A DNA stretch of 64,000 nucleotides from the NCBI RefSeq assembly GCF_040869045.1, contig NC_090322.1, positions 181,225,477 through 181,289,476 of the forward strand. The letters are read 5' to 3'. A program made the position numbers and the translations under genes. The DNA comes from Eurosta solidaginis. Lineage: Eukaryota; Arthropoda; Insecta; Diptera; Tephritidae. Positions 1-9,924 of this stretch are shown piece after piece (position 1 is the stretch's first letter; each line of letters begins with the position of its first letter). The notes beneath the pieces are model-generated. The model searched no databases and had not been told where the DNA came from. It worked only from the letters and a program-made list of their open reading frames with translations.

Positions 1-64
1 CTTCAACTTTAGCTCCGTCGTTAACCGCCAACGACAGTGGCACACCGGGTTTTGATACCATCAT
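1..64 (-). CDS. Possible 5' coding end of an unidentified gene, runs off the window
   Basis: On the - strand an ATG pair at 64-59 opens a frame of 21 codons without a stop to the window edge; it starts MMVSKPGVPLSLAVNDG. I do not recognise the protein. The upstream side (65-250) contains CAA-rich repeats common in fly 5' UTRs but no clear promoter. The stretch is too short to prove coding, so this is a candidate only. If real, the gene diverges from the + strand helicase gene further along. Confidence 0.25.
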   Translation of the reverse strand, partial: MMVSKPGVPLSLAVNDGAKVE

Positions 65-1199
65 TCATCACTCCTTTTGTGTTCATTGTGCGGCAAGCGC
101 CACAACAACAACAATATATGCTTCCCGTTGTTGAAACTTTGTACGCTCATCCATTAACTCACTGGCACACTCACCCAATTTAGTTAGTTCACCAATTTGA
201 TGTTTGGCTGACAAGCGTGTATGCTGTAAGCTTCATACTCGTACGTACAAAAGTATGTGAATATGTTCATTGGTAACAGCGCCATCAACAGCAGTCAAAG
301 CAGATATTTTCGGTGGCAGTGGCGGTGGCCCAAAACGATAACAACACCCTTTTCTCACAAATTGTGTATTATTTTTTTAAGATTTTGTTTTGGTTTTTGT
401 AAAACGCCCATACTTAAAGTGACGGAGATGCAACTATCTATACATGCAGGCTTATATAGACCTTGGGAGTATTATATGCTGACTTAATAATTTTCATCTG
501 ATAAAAATATTTAATTATTTTACCCACATCTTGAACAAGCAAATTTCTCACAGTGTTTCCAATATCCGAAACAGTTCGATACAAAGCAATGATCTTGTCT
601 CACATAGGATCTTTGTTGCAGTACTGAAATGTACAAAATTGAAGGGCAGAGCTGCCTTCTTTCATGCTTAAGGCCTTATACCTTTACTGCACATACGGTA
701 TACAGATTGCCACAGAAAAAGAGGCAGCTTCGGTGGCGTCTCTCCGGAATATTTAGTTTGTCCACCAAGAGGTGCAGCTACAAGCGGGAGTCTTCTTGGT
801 CCAAACTGCTCACTGTATACATTTACAGCTACTTCCACAATCCAGTAATTTGAGGTGGGCATTGAGCTAGAAAAGAGAAAACCCTTAGGCGCCATCTACT
901 ACAATGGGATCATTCGCTGACGTACGCTGATGATATTGTTGTTATAAGCTTTAAGCGTGTCGTCGTAAGTTCGGCAATATTCGACCTGAGAGGATTTCTC
1001 GCCCCTCTTGGTCTGCTTAAAAAGGGCACATATGAGATAATGCCTCAAGTAATCAAGAGAGAAGTTGTACGAAAGATTATTGGCCTCTCTATTATGCCTA
1101 CTGTAAGTCCTCATCGCCATCTATTCCAATTTCGTGATAACTGACGTCAATTGAGAGCATTAAGGGAGGTCAAGTTTTTCACCACCGACCTCTCCCAAC
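65..1199. other. No supported gene
   Basis: Both strands hold only short frames. A - strand frame at 899-1120 lies next to the RTE-like relic and could be its decayed continuation, but I see no diagnostic reverse-transcriptase motif. Nothing else is recognised. Confidence 0.4.
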
Positions 1200-1716
1200 A
1201 CAGTGGAGGCATCCACCTTCGCCTGCTTTTAAACTGCGCTGTCGAGGTAAATACTTTCTTGACCAGGGCGACTTGTATAGCGCGATTTTTGTTCTTCGAG
1301 AGAGGACTTTAATTTTCAATTGTCCACTGAGTCCAAAGTAGGAGCGTCTTTTCCGAGGCAGCGCGACATTCCCTATTATACCAGTTGTTTTCGAAGGCCC
1401 GCTGGAAACCTTTGGTGTCAGCAGCGGCGGAACGTAATGAAAGAGAAATATGCTCCAACTGCTCGGTCACATCGACAGGTCGAAGATTGCTCTCAGTTAT
1501 AAGGTGCGAGAGATGTAATTATCAGTTATCCCTTTGGTTATCAGCTTTTCGACGGCAAACTTTCCTTGTGTCACTATGCGCACTTTATTTGCTGCACAAA
1601 GGTGTGTACGTATCTTGGCTGCCACAAGGTAGTGGTCTGAGTCGATATTTGGATCTCGTAGAGTGCGCAAATCCAGGACACTGGAACTATGCCTTCCGTC
1701 GATCACGATGTGATCA
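1200..1716 (-). pseudogene. RTE-like retrotransposon relic, 3' part of endonuclease region
   Basis: The - strand frame reads DHIVIDGRHSSSVLDLRT then NIDSDHYLVAAKIRTHL, the C-terminal end of the apurinic-type endonuclease in RTE-like elements (SDH motif), followed by a NWYNRECRAA-like linker near 1400. The frame is broken beyond about 1497. Its upstream half lies at 7063-7490, so the two parts flank the R1-clade insertion of 1717-7062. The element cleaves target DNA for retrotransposition; this copy is dead. The family is inferred from remembered RTE endonuclease patterns. Confidence 0.65.
1709..1716. repeat. Target-site duplication of R1 copy A, 3' side
   Basis: TGTGATCA lies directly beside the poly(T) run (the element's poly(A) on the - strand) and recurs at 7063-7070 at the other end. 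The coding frames on the two sides belong to the same RTE endonuclease motif region, which supports a real insertion boundary. Confidence 0.75.
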
Positions 1717-1733
1717 TTTTTTTTTTTTTTTTT
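1717..1733 (-). other. Poly(A) tail of R1 copy A
   Basis: Seventeen T residues on the + strand form the 3' poly(A) of the element. It follows a 3' UTR that matches the one of copy B next to its own A-run. Confidence 0.85.
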
Positions 1734-1945
1734 GCGGGGAGGCTGAAAAACGCCTAATGCACCATAATTGCTGCCATCGCAGCAACCGTGTGTCCGTAGA
1801 CTAAAAAACAGCCCCGTTCTGGAACCGTCGCCCACCCCGGCACCACTTTCGCATTACTTCAGGGTGGCGTTCCATATTTCTCATTTTTTAAGAGCCTACT
1901 GTTGCCCCTGCGTCCAGGTTCCCGCTATTTGCTCTGAGTGTCCAT

Positions 1946-4900
1946 TTAATCGCCACTGCTTCGCATGCGCATTTCTCTGCGCTCCCTCTCAGCATCCATC
2001 AGGCGTGTCATTACTATAAATGCCATTTTGCTCACTGCAGTCCAGCACTCTTTCCTGTTGCACATATGTGAAACTAAATTTCTCGTGGTAGGTTCCTCCC
2101 CAAAGACTCCATGCAAGGTGAGTCTTTCTTCGTGGAAACGGGTGCAGTAGAACATGACGTGTTCTGCGTTTTCTAACTCTGTGGTACACATTGGGCAATG
2201 AGGATCTTCCTCTATCCTACGCTTCCATAAATACTCTTTGAAACCGCCATGTCCACTCGTTATCTGCGTGAGATGGTAATTCAGTTCGCCGTGCTTCCGC
2301 TCATTCCATTGAGCTACGTTCCAAACTATTGTGAAAGTCCAACGCCCTTTATTCGAGGCCTCCCACCGTTCTTGCCACTTAGCTATTGTTTGTGTCCTTG
2401 CTCTTTTCTTGTCTTCGTCAGATGGTCGCTCGATATTAGTGTTATACAGATCGGCCATTTCGCTTGCCAGTAAGTCCACTGGGATTTTCCGGGTTAGAAC
2501 CAGGATCGCGTCGTCGGACACCGTCCGATAAGCACTTCTTGCCATTCTTAAAGAAGCAAGTCGGTACGCTGCTAATATATATTTTTGATGGGTCTGTTTA
2601 GATCCATACCACACTGGTGCTGCGTATAGTATTATTGAGCTGGTTACTGTGGACAATAGCTGACGTATAGCTTCGCTCGGACCACCAATGTTAGGCATTA
2701 TTCGCATAAGTGATCCATTAACTCTGGTAATTTTCTCCCCCACCGCTCTGAAGTGCTCTTTGAAAGTTAACTTAGAGTCAATGTGCACTCCTAAGTATTT
2801 TAAGGAATCCTTTGAGGTGATTTGATGATCCCCGACAGTTAAGACTAACTCGTTCGCCGACCGTTTGGAGCTTACTAATACCACTTCCGTCTTTTGGCTA
2901 GCCAACTCCAGTCCTGTATTGGTCAGCCATTCCTTTATTCTTGCTACGGCGTCATTACATAATGCTTGAAGCAGGTCCAGTTTCTTGGCCACTACTACCA
3001 CTGCAATATCATCAGCATATCCCACAATTTGCGTGTTTTCTGGTAGATCAATCTTTAGCACCCCGTCATACATTACATTCCAAAGCGTTGGACCGAGAAC
3101 AGATCCCTGTGGGACGCCTCCTGTGATTTTGTACTCTTTTGCTCCTTGATCCGTGTCAAAAAGAAGTACTCTGTTTTTGAGATAGCTACCTATAATTCTG
3201 CGTAAGTAAGCTGGAGTGCCGAAGCTTTGCAGCGCTGCCATTATCTGCATCCAGTTCGCAGTGTTAAAAGCATTCTTGATGTCCAACATAATCAGTGCAC
3301 AGAACTTCCTTTTATTTTGGCCTCCAGAGATAGCTTCTCTAGCTATATTGACGACTGTTTGTATTGCATCTACGGTGGATCTTGATTTGCGAAATCCATA
3401 TTGACTATTCGATAAGCCACCTGGTCTTTCTAGAGTCAGCTGTAGGCGCTCACTAATTATACGCTCGAAAATCTTCCCTAGGGAATCCAGCATACAAAGT
3501 GGCCTATATGAGGATGGTTGGTCCGGCTGTTTACCACGTTTCAGCATTAGGACAAGTCTTTGTCGTTTCCACGGGCGAGGGAACACGCCTTCTTGCATAC
3601 AGGCATTAAAAAGATCAGTAAATAATGTAGCCCTGGTTGTAATCGCGGCTTTAAGGGCTATGTTTGGTACTTCGTCGGGTCCTGGGGATTTGTTATCAGC
3701 AACTATTTTTGCAGCGTCCAGCACCTCTTGCTCTGTAATTTGCGGAATTTCCGTACTTTCTAGATCCTCGTTTGGATAAGTCCAGCGATCTTGTGCCGGG
3801 AAAAGTGTAATAATAGTCATCAGTATCGGGCACGTAGGTTGCTGTGATATCGGTCCTTTAACTTTGGCCATCACAGTTCTGTAGGCTGATCCCCAAGGAT
3901 CTAGGTCGACATTATCCAGCAGTTCCCTAAAGCATAACTTCTTGCTCTTTTTTATGGCATTTTTAAGTGCCTTTCTTTGTGCGACATAGGTGCTGTGTAG
4001 CTCTGCATATCGTGGTGATGAGCGTGCCCTCTGCGCTATTCTTCGTGCTTTGTGGCATTTTCTACGCTCTTCCGCAATTTCGTCATTCCACCAATATACC
4101 GGAGTGCGCTGTGCTTTTCCGCGACTTCTGGGCATGGCAGCATCACATGCCATACATAGCAACTTAGTGATTTGAACCGACTGGTCTTCCGCATGCGATT
4201 CTCGTACTATGGCGTCCTTCCAGATAATGTCAAATATTTGTGGGTCGAAAAGGTGCTGTTTCCATTTCCTACTTTGTCGATGTCTTGCTGCTACCGTTCG
4301 TGGAGTTTCGAGCAGCTCTACGCTAATAGCTTTATGGTCGCTGTGTGTGTAGACGTTGCTTATGCACCATTTTGCTCGTCTTGCTATTTCGCTGCTAGCG
4401 AAGGTGAGATCTATAATGGATCGTCTGGTACCTGTATCGAAGGTATATATCCCTGGTTCATTTAGGAGTTCTAGCCTCAAAGAAGTAAGGCTTTCGAAGA
4501 GAACTCTCCCTCTTTCGTTGGTTCGTCTACTTCCCCACACAGATGACCATGCATTGAAGTCTCCACACACTAAAAGAGGGTGTTTACCTCGTGCTTCAAT
4601 GGTGATCCCGTATATCATGTCTTCGAACTCGGCGATGGTCATGCTCGGAGGGGCATAGCAACTGAAGACGTATATGCCGTTGATTTTTGCCCACGTGAAT
4701 CCTGCTACCGTTGGCGTCATAATTCCCTGTGGGAGAAATTTCCCTGGCGCCCAAATTGAGGCTTTCCCTGCTGAATCTGAGAGCCAACCCTGCTCCTGGC
4801 GATTTTTGTATTGTTCAGAGAGTACCACTATGTCATATCCTCCTTCATATACTGTTTGGGATAATAGCTCTTGGGCTGCCTCGCAATGATTTAAATTGAG

Positions 4901-4951
4901 CTGCAATACCCTCATGAGACAGCCATTTTGCTGCCCTCTCGTTGTGGGCAT
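1946..4951 (-). CDS. R1-clade ORF2: endonuclease and reverse transcriptase (copy A)
   Basis: A 1,001-codon open frame. Residues about 14-215 form an exonuclease-endonuclease-phosphatase domain: LQLNLNH near the start, GDFNAW near 129, SDHKAISVEL near 204. The reverse transcriptase follows with KSPGPDEVPN, LDIKNAFNTANW, GGVPQGSVLGPTLWN and GYADD (YADD near 644). A zinc finger CPMC...H...C lies near 919-935. No RNase H is seen. The protein nicks target DNA and primes reverse transcription there. The start overlaps the end of ORF1 by 40 bp; the methionine 13 codons downstream, just before the endonuclease, is an alternative. Compared with copy B it lacks about two residues between endonuclease and RT (near MTIITLFPAQ). 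No stop or frameshift breaks it, so it may encode a full protein. Confidence 0.88.
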   Translation of the reverse strand: MPTTRGQQNGCLMRVLQLNLNHCEAAQELLSQTVYEGGYDIVVLSEQYKNRQEQGWLSDSAGKASIWAPGKFLPQGIMTPTVAGFTWAKINGIYVFSCYAPPSMTIAEFEDMIYGITIEARGKHPLLVCGDFNAWSSVWGSRRTNERGRVLFESLTSLRLELLNEPGIYTFDTGTRRSIIDLTFASSEIARRAKWCISNVYTHSDHKAISVELLETPRTVAARHRQSRKWKQHLFDPQIFDIIWKDAIVRESHAEDQSVQITKLLCMACDAAMPRSRGKAQRTPVYWWNDEIAEERRKCHKARRIAQRARSSPRYAELHSTYVAQRKALKNAIKKSKKLCFRELLDNVDLDPWGSAYRTVMAKVKGPISQQPTCPILMTIITLFPAQDRWTYPNEDLESTEIPQITEQEVLDAAKIVADNKSPGPDEVPNIALKAAITTRATLFTDLFNACMQEGVFPRPWKRQRLVLMLKRGKQPDQPSSYRPLCMLDSLGKIFERIISERLQLTLERPGGLSNSQYGFRKSRSTVDAIQTVVNIAREAISGGQNKRKFCALIMLDIKNAFNTANWMQIMAALQSFGTPAYLRRIIGSYLKNRVLLFDTDQGAKEYKITGGVPQGSVLGPTLWNVMYDGVLKIDLPENTQIVGYADDIAVVVVAKKLDLLQALCNDAVARIKEWLTNTGLELASQKTEVVLVSSKRSANELVLTVGDHQITSKDSLKYLGVHIDSKLTFKEHFRAVGEKITRVNGSLMRIMPNIGGPSEAIRQLLSTVTSSIILYAAPVWYGSKQTHQKYILAAYRLASLRMARSAYRTVSDDAILVLTRKIPVDLLASEMADLYNTNIERPSDEDKKRARTQTIAKWQERWEASNKGRWTFTIVWNVAQWNERKHGELNYHLTQITSGHGGFKEYLWKRRIEEDPHCPMCTTELENAEHVMFYCTRFHEERLTLHGVFGEEPTTRNLVSHMCNRKECWTAVSKMAFIVMTRLMDAERERREMRMRSSGD

Positions 4952-6345
4952 TTAAAACTGCCTGCTGAATGTTGTCCCCCACATAGCGCGCATTTCGGTG
5001 CATTTTCGCAACTTGCAGCCTTATGACCTTCCTGGCCGCATTTCCTGCATAGGCTAGACCTATCTACAGTCTCCATACATTTCTGAGCTATATGCCCGTA
5101 GCCCCAGCACCTATAACAGCGTTTTTCTTGCTTGAGCTCTCTAATTCGGCAGGAAACCCATCCTACCCGGATTCTTTGCGTATTAAGAACCGCCTTGGCA
5201 TCATCCGCTGTAAGGCTTATAAGTGCCGACTTCGTGCCACTGTACCCTGTGCGTATGCTTTTTATGGCAGCCACATCTGGAAGTTTGATGTTGCATTGCT
5301 GGTGGAGGGCGTTGCAAATCTCCTCGGGCGTAGTAATCTCATCGAGATCTCTGCACTGTAGCGTGACCATTTGGGACTTTGTTATAACTTTAGCCGAGTC
5401 CTTTAGTACCGCTTCAATTTCTGCTTGGTACGCGCTTGTTTTCCCATCTTGCGATTTTTTCAGCTCTAGTAACAGCTCTCCTTTCGCCGTTCTTCTAATC
5501 GTTTTGACGTCATCACCCAGGGATTTTAATTCGTCGCATCTTCTCACTTTACGCAATATGTCGGCGTACGTCGCATCCCCCGCCTTGGAAATGATGATTG
5601 CATCCGGCCTAGCCTTAAGTGATTTTTTCTTGCTCTTCTTTTTGGCTAACTGCCACTCTCCCGTCTTTTGGGCTGCAGTTTCCTTTTTCCGCTCCGTTTT
5701 CTCTTGCGTTTCTTGCCGTCGTGTGTGACCACCCACGTGCCCTGGTAAGACATCTTTTAGTGTAGTACTGGGTTTTACCACGTTGTTCTCCTTGGTCGAG
5801 TACGAATTATTCCTCGGTCGCTTTCCTGGGGGTGATGGACTTCTATCCTTGGCGCATTCGCTTGCACGCAATTTATGTTCTAAATTCTTTACCTCTAGGG
5901 CCGACTCGATGTACAGCACTTTTATTACGAAGGCCAAGCGTTTGATTTCCGCGTGTATATTATTACGCCCTATGAAGAACTGCATCAAGTCCTCAATCGC
6001 CTTGCCTAGCTTGGTCATCTTTTTTTCTCCAGGGGGGTTTTGCTGATTTAACGCAGCTGACGCCTGCTTAATTAGCTCACTTAATAATGGTGTGCCCGTT
6101 TGAGCCTTGCTGTTGGAGTTCTTTTTGCAAAGCTTCGGTGTAGCACCCGGCGACGACGCTCCTTGCTTGCTTTCGGCCTCCGCTCCCTTGGGTTTCGTTA
6201 CCACTTGCGACGAAATGTTAAGGCCCTCAGCCGATGGGCCACGCCCTTCTGGAGAGCGAGCTAGCTTCCTTCCTACAAATGGATTGAACGCCATTTCATT
6301 CTCCTGTGTTTGGTTTTTTATTTTAGTATTGTTGTTGCTCATCAT
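4912..6345 (-). CDS. R1-clade ORF1: Gag-like nucleic-acid-binding protein (copy A)
   Basis: A 477-codon frame with a charged N-terminal half (Lys/Glu-rich, several basic runs such as AKKKSKKKSLKA near 235) and a C-terminal zinc-knuckle region: CYRCWGYGHIAQKC near 408, CRKCGQEGHKAASC near 435 and CALCGGQHSAGSFKC near 453. These CCHC knuckles are typical of ORF1 of R1/Jockey-type elements, which coats element RNA. The start is the first of two methionines (MM); another lies 17 codons in. The 3' end overlaps ORF2. The frame is uninterrupted, unlike copy B. Confidence 0.88.
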   Translation of the reverse strand: MMSNNNTKIKNQTQENEMAFNPFVGRKLARSPEGRGPSAEGLNISSQVVTKPKGAEAESKQGASSPGATPKLCKKNSNSKAQTGTPLLSELIKQASAALNQQNPPGEKKMTKLGKAIEDLMQFFIGRNNIHAEIKRLAFVIKVLYIESALEVKNLEHKLRASECAKDRSPSPPGKRPRNNSYSTKENNVVKPSTTLKDVLPGHVGGHTRRQETQEKTERKKETAAQKTGEWQLAKKKSKKKSLKARPDAIIISKAGDATYADILRKVRRCDELKSLGDDVKTIRRTAKGELLLELKKSQDGKTSAYQAEIEAVLKDSAKVITKSQMVTLQCRDLDEITTPEEICNALHQQCNIKLPDVAAIKSIRTGYSGTKSALISLTADDAKAVLNTQRIRVGWVSCRIRELKQEKRCYRCWGYGHIAQKCMETVDRSSLCRKCGQEGHKAASCENAPKCALCGGQHSAGSFKCPQREGSKMAVS

Positions 6346-7062
6346 TTATTTAATTGGGTCCCCACTTGAGGCCGCTATCTTGGTCCGAGTGTGCAGTTAC
6401 CTATATAGATCCCGTGGTTGTCTATGCGAAGGCAGGGAGGCCACGTGAAGGTTGACGCAGTCCCTCATGAAGACTGCGTTCAGAGCCAGATCAGTATTAA
6501 TCGGGAGGATCTCAACCGAACCTGCACCACCAACTTAATGATGACGGACTTTGAATGTACCCCAAGGCCTGCCAAGGTTTTAACGGGACGGAGACGAATG
6601 GGACATTAACCGGAAAGTCATTTCGACGGTGTGTGAAGCCGTGTACTGAGATTTCCGAATGCCACATTCGCCAGCCCTTAACAAACATATCCGAGTCGTT
6701 GATTCCAGTATACCTTAATTAAGACCTTACTGGGCTCAGTCTTAATGTGACAGTCACCTTAAATTTACAAATAATTTACCTCTTTACCTTCCTGAGTGTG
6801 TATCCCACGTCGTATAGTTGCCTCCCTATCTTGGGTAGGTATTCCCTAGAAGCAACCCCGTACTAGGCTGTGGATGCTTAATTCAGGGCGGCATCTACTC
6901 GCCCTGCCACTGGAGGTTCTCAGGGTGCTTTAGGCCTTTTAAGCCAAACCCTCCTCACCAGCCGCTCTTGGTCGAGGGCTGCTTATTTGATATTCGCAGC
7001 TAACCTAATTAATAGGCCGTTAACTGTCCGCCAGCAGTAACCCCCTGGGCCTGAGCTTGGCC
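6346..7062 (-). promoter_or_regulatory. 5' UTR and presumed internal promoter of R1 copy A
   Basis: Non-coding stretch between the 5' boundary, set by the target duplication, and the ORF1 start. Non-LTR elements of this kind normally carry the promoter inside the 5' UTR; I see no specific promoter motif. Copy B is truncated and lacks this part, so the window offers no second copy for comparison. Confidence 0.5.
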
Positions 7063-7490
7063 TGTGATCAGATGATATCCAAGTAGCTTGGTGTATCTTT
7101 TCATGCTGGAACCTGACACTGCAAACGACCGTATTTCGAGCCGCGGCGAAGTCAATCAGCCTTAACACGTTGGGAGATGTTACTCTAGGGTGTCTAAATT
7201 TTCCGACTGTAGGGCTAAAGACCCCTTGCTTGCCTGTCGTGGGGTAAAATCGCCTCGCATGATTTGAATATAATGGCGTGGAGTCTTTAGCCATTTCGTC
7301 CGCACCGCCTATTGGTGCGTAAGCGCTTTAAAAACGAGATATTGAAAAACTTTGCCTTAATGTGGAACACTCGTTCACAGCCGTGATCGGACAGGACACC
7401 GGTAACTTCACCTAAAAGAGTTGGGACATTCCAGGTACATTCCCTCAAATCATGGTCTTTAAAATCCGTTAAAGGTTTTGCCGTGCGCAC
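7063..7490 (-). pseudogene. RTE-like retrotransposon relic, 5' part of endonuclease region
   Basis: The - strand frame reads GKQGVFSPTVGKFRHP, then NVLRLIDFAAARNTVV and KIHQATWISSDH, the middle of an RTE-like endonuclease. It stops at the R1 insertion and resumes at 1716 with DHIVIDGRH. The first 8 bp (7063-7070) are the second copy of TGTGATCA. Upstream at 7290-7490 the homology fades. A few residues normally found between these two motifs are missing, so the insertion either came with a small deletion or hit an already deleted copy. Confidence 0.65.
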
Positions 7491-7618
7491 AACATAGGAA
7501 AGGATTTTATATTATAGTCGCCTTTTACGCAACACATACCTACTGTGGGTATATTTTAAACCCCCATGACCGGCAAGGGTATCTAAGGGAATTTAAAGAA
7601 TAGCTTTACAAGGCCTAC
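7491..7618. other. Spacer, no feature seen
   Basis: Short AT-rich spacer between two RTE-like fragments; nothing recognised. Confidence 0.4.
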
Positions 7619-7813
7619 TTAGGAGGCCTTTTTCTGCCGCTGCTCCAAATACGGCTTCCGGCGGGTCTCCGGAATGTAATGCTCCTCAAACAGCCTACCT
7701 TTAGACCTCATTCGATACAAATCTTTGGCATTGCCGACAGAACCATAAATTTTCCGCAAAACTTTGCTCTCTCTTACTCCACAGCCCATTGTCCGTCCAT
7801 CATTGCGGGCCAT
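7619..7813 (-). pseudogene. Fragment of a non-LTR reverse-transcriptase C-terminus (RTE-like)
   Basis: The - strand frame carries ESKVLRKIYGSVGNAKDLYR, which resembles the RTE-type segment that follows the polymerase fingers (pattern ERKVLRKIYGP...YRxRxNxEL). It lies 5' of the endonuclease relic on the same strand, so it belongs to a different copy. Only about 65 codons remain. Confidence 0.4.
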
Positions 7814-8319
7814 ACTTTAGGGCAAGTACGATGAAATATTTATAGAGCGTGACTTTTCCGAGATGGCAATTTACATGTCCATTCCCTACTCAATCAAAAT
7901 TAGGATTTCTGGCATGAGTGATCCTCTGTTTGATTTTTAGACTGACCTTGTTTTTACCTTTAATACTGGTTCCCAAAAAAACTGAAATCGTTCGAATTAA
8001 TAACCGTCAATAATAACGTGTCTGCAAAGGACTTTTTTTTATGAAAGCGAGTATTTCGTCTTGGTCTCATTCACTGCAAGCTACTCGGTTTGCCTCGTCA
8101 TCAAATTCAAAAAAAAGGCAGAATTTACGAGGTACATTGTCACAGCTACTGAAAGAAGTCGACGTGCTTTGAAGAATTCGCCATGCCTGTCTGACTGTGA
8201 CGACTTGTGCATTTCGTTCGCAATCTCTCGTTTTTTATAATGGACAATCGCAGATTCAACCAAAGCTCTTGCTGCGGCTGAGTTGCAATACTAGATGCCG
8301 CTTTTAGCTGCAACAATAT
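7814..8319. other. No supported feature
   Basis: AT-rich sequence with only short frames on both strands; I see no gene, RNA or element end here. Confidence 0.4.
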
Positions 8320-8846
8320 TGTAACGAATTTAGGCAAATTCCTCTTATTTGAAACCTTCTGCTAACGTTCGAATCGCTGAACTGTCGAATAAATAACTCC
8401 AATATTCTGTATTGCAAGATCATTATCTTTATTAGACTACTTTGGGAGTAGTACAATTATACTTCACAATTATACTGCACTTTGCAACTAATAGCGTGTT
8501 TAAATCAAACGGATTATTGATTGTTCAGCTTGTGCTGCTTTTATACTCTCCGTTGCTTCGTTCGCATATTTCTCCAAAGGTCTAGACGTTTCACCTTCTA
8601 GAACTCTTGTATCTCCTGCTTGGTAATTAGTTATATGAGTACATGAATATTTGTAGTTTATAGTCATATGCGCGTGCATGCGTGAGTAACTACTTCGGCT
8701 GATTACTACATCTGTGTGTGTGAGATAGCTCTTCGTCATAAGTGTTGCTAGCTTTAATGTGTACATGTACATAAGAGTGGCTGCTTCATGTTTTTGTTGT
8801 TGCGTGATTATTTACTAACAGCTTAGTGATGCTAATATTCGTCACA
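8320..8846 (-). mobile_element. Solo LTR of an LTR retrotransposon
   Basis: A 527-bp unit bounded by TGTAACGAAT at the left and ATTCGTCACA at the right, i.e. imperfect inverted ends with the TG...CA rule of LTRs. On the - strand a TATA box (AGTATAAAAGCAGC, near 8535-8550) suits an LTR promoter. A second, interrupted copy lies at 36882-38237. No internal domain is adjacent, so it is a solo LTR. The flanking 5 bp do not match clearly, so the target duplication is not confirmed. Confidence 0.55.
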
Positions 8847-9924
8847 AAATGAATCGATAAGTCCGAGATTTGAGTTGCTATCTACTGCTAGATGTCGCGG
8901 TAAGCTGCCAGTGAGAGCTTTTCATAACCACCTCTATAAAAGTTTATTGCGACTGCGATTCAGATCAGATTGCTCTTATGTTACTATTCAGTAACAATCG
9001 CTGCGTTTCAAGGTCGCAGTATATAATCACGATGTTCTTCGAAGATCACGAGATTTTCAAGCCCTACTTACGACTTTAGAGGAAATGTTTTATTTATTCG
9101 CTGCAGTAGGAGACAAGGATAAACTTCAACGCATTCAAAAGATTCAAATAGACTAAGCGGCTTTGTTTAGTTACTTAAAAATCTTAGTAACCTCATGAAT
9201 ATGCATACTTTCGTAAACTCAAATGCTCCCTTTAGGATAAAAAGATCAAATGAAGTACAGCATACATATGTAGTTCGGCTATTCAGCACCATATAATTGC
9301 ATACATATGTACGTACATGTATATGAATGAATCTTTTGCATTTTAATCCAATTCCTTGATATTTCTTGCAATGTTGCTACACTTAAGCCAACAATGGCAA
9401 TTTCAGCCATTAAGCAACTTATCACATACTGAACCACATCCCATATGAGCTCATGAATATTGTTGGCTGCTTTTTTTTTTTAAATTCTCATTGGTGTTGC
9501 GTTCCATTGCCAATTTGGCAGCTTGTTAAATCTTCTCCTGCTTATTGTTGTTAAATGTCTGCATAAAATTTGCTTTGACTCATACTCATTTATAGTAGTG
9601 TCCAATTATATTATTTACTTTTATTTTAAATTTTGGTTACACGTTATAAATATTTTATTTTTGTTGATTTACTATCGATTATATGAGCTCAAGGCCATTC
9701 AGATTTTATTAGTGTAAGAATTAATTTACATATTAAATAAGTACTGGTATGAAATATGTACTTAAGAATGGAAAACTAAGTAAATAGTGAGAATAAGACA
9801 AAGCTGGGTGACAATCATATACATACATATGTTACGTAAGCAATCACGCATGTTGCTTATGTTCACTCCACAGTGACGGGTGGGACATTTTGACTCAACT
9901 TTAAATGACTTTAACTAATGATAA
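8847..9924. other. AT-rich non-coding stretch
   Basis: Contains repeated ACATAC/ACATATG words and T-runs (9470-9480) common in fly intergenic DNA. No gene or element end is seen. Confidence 0.4.

Larger units (their letters stand above)
1717..7062 (-). mobile_element. Full-length R1-clade non-LTR retrotransposon (copy A)
   Basis: A 5,346-bp element on the - strand with a 5' UTR of about 717 bp (7062-6346), ORF1 (6345-4912), ORF2 (4951-1946) overlapping by 40 bp, a 3' UTR of about 210 bp and a 17-nt poly(A) (1733-1717). An 8-bp duplication flanks it. ORF1 has three CCHC-type knuckles; ORF2 has endonuclease, reverse transcriptase and a C-terminal CCHC finger and no RNase H, the layout of the R1 clade (R1, Waldo and relatives). 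Clade placement is from architecture and motif style, not a tree. The insertion sits in the endonuclease frame of an RTE-like relic. It is closely similar to copy B at 40570-45033. Confidence 0.85.

Noticed and set aside
5092..6448. Several + strand frames of 90-200 codons (for example 5132-5728) over the R1 ORF1
   Set aside because: They are antisense to the long ORF1 frame with its zinc knuckles and recur in mirror image over copy B; by-products of a long coding sequence.
6346..7062. rDNA flank of an R1 element
   Set aside because: I see no ribosomal sequence; the boundary is set by the duplication inside an RTE-like frame.
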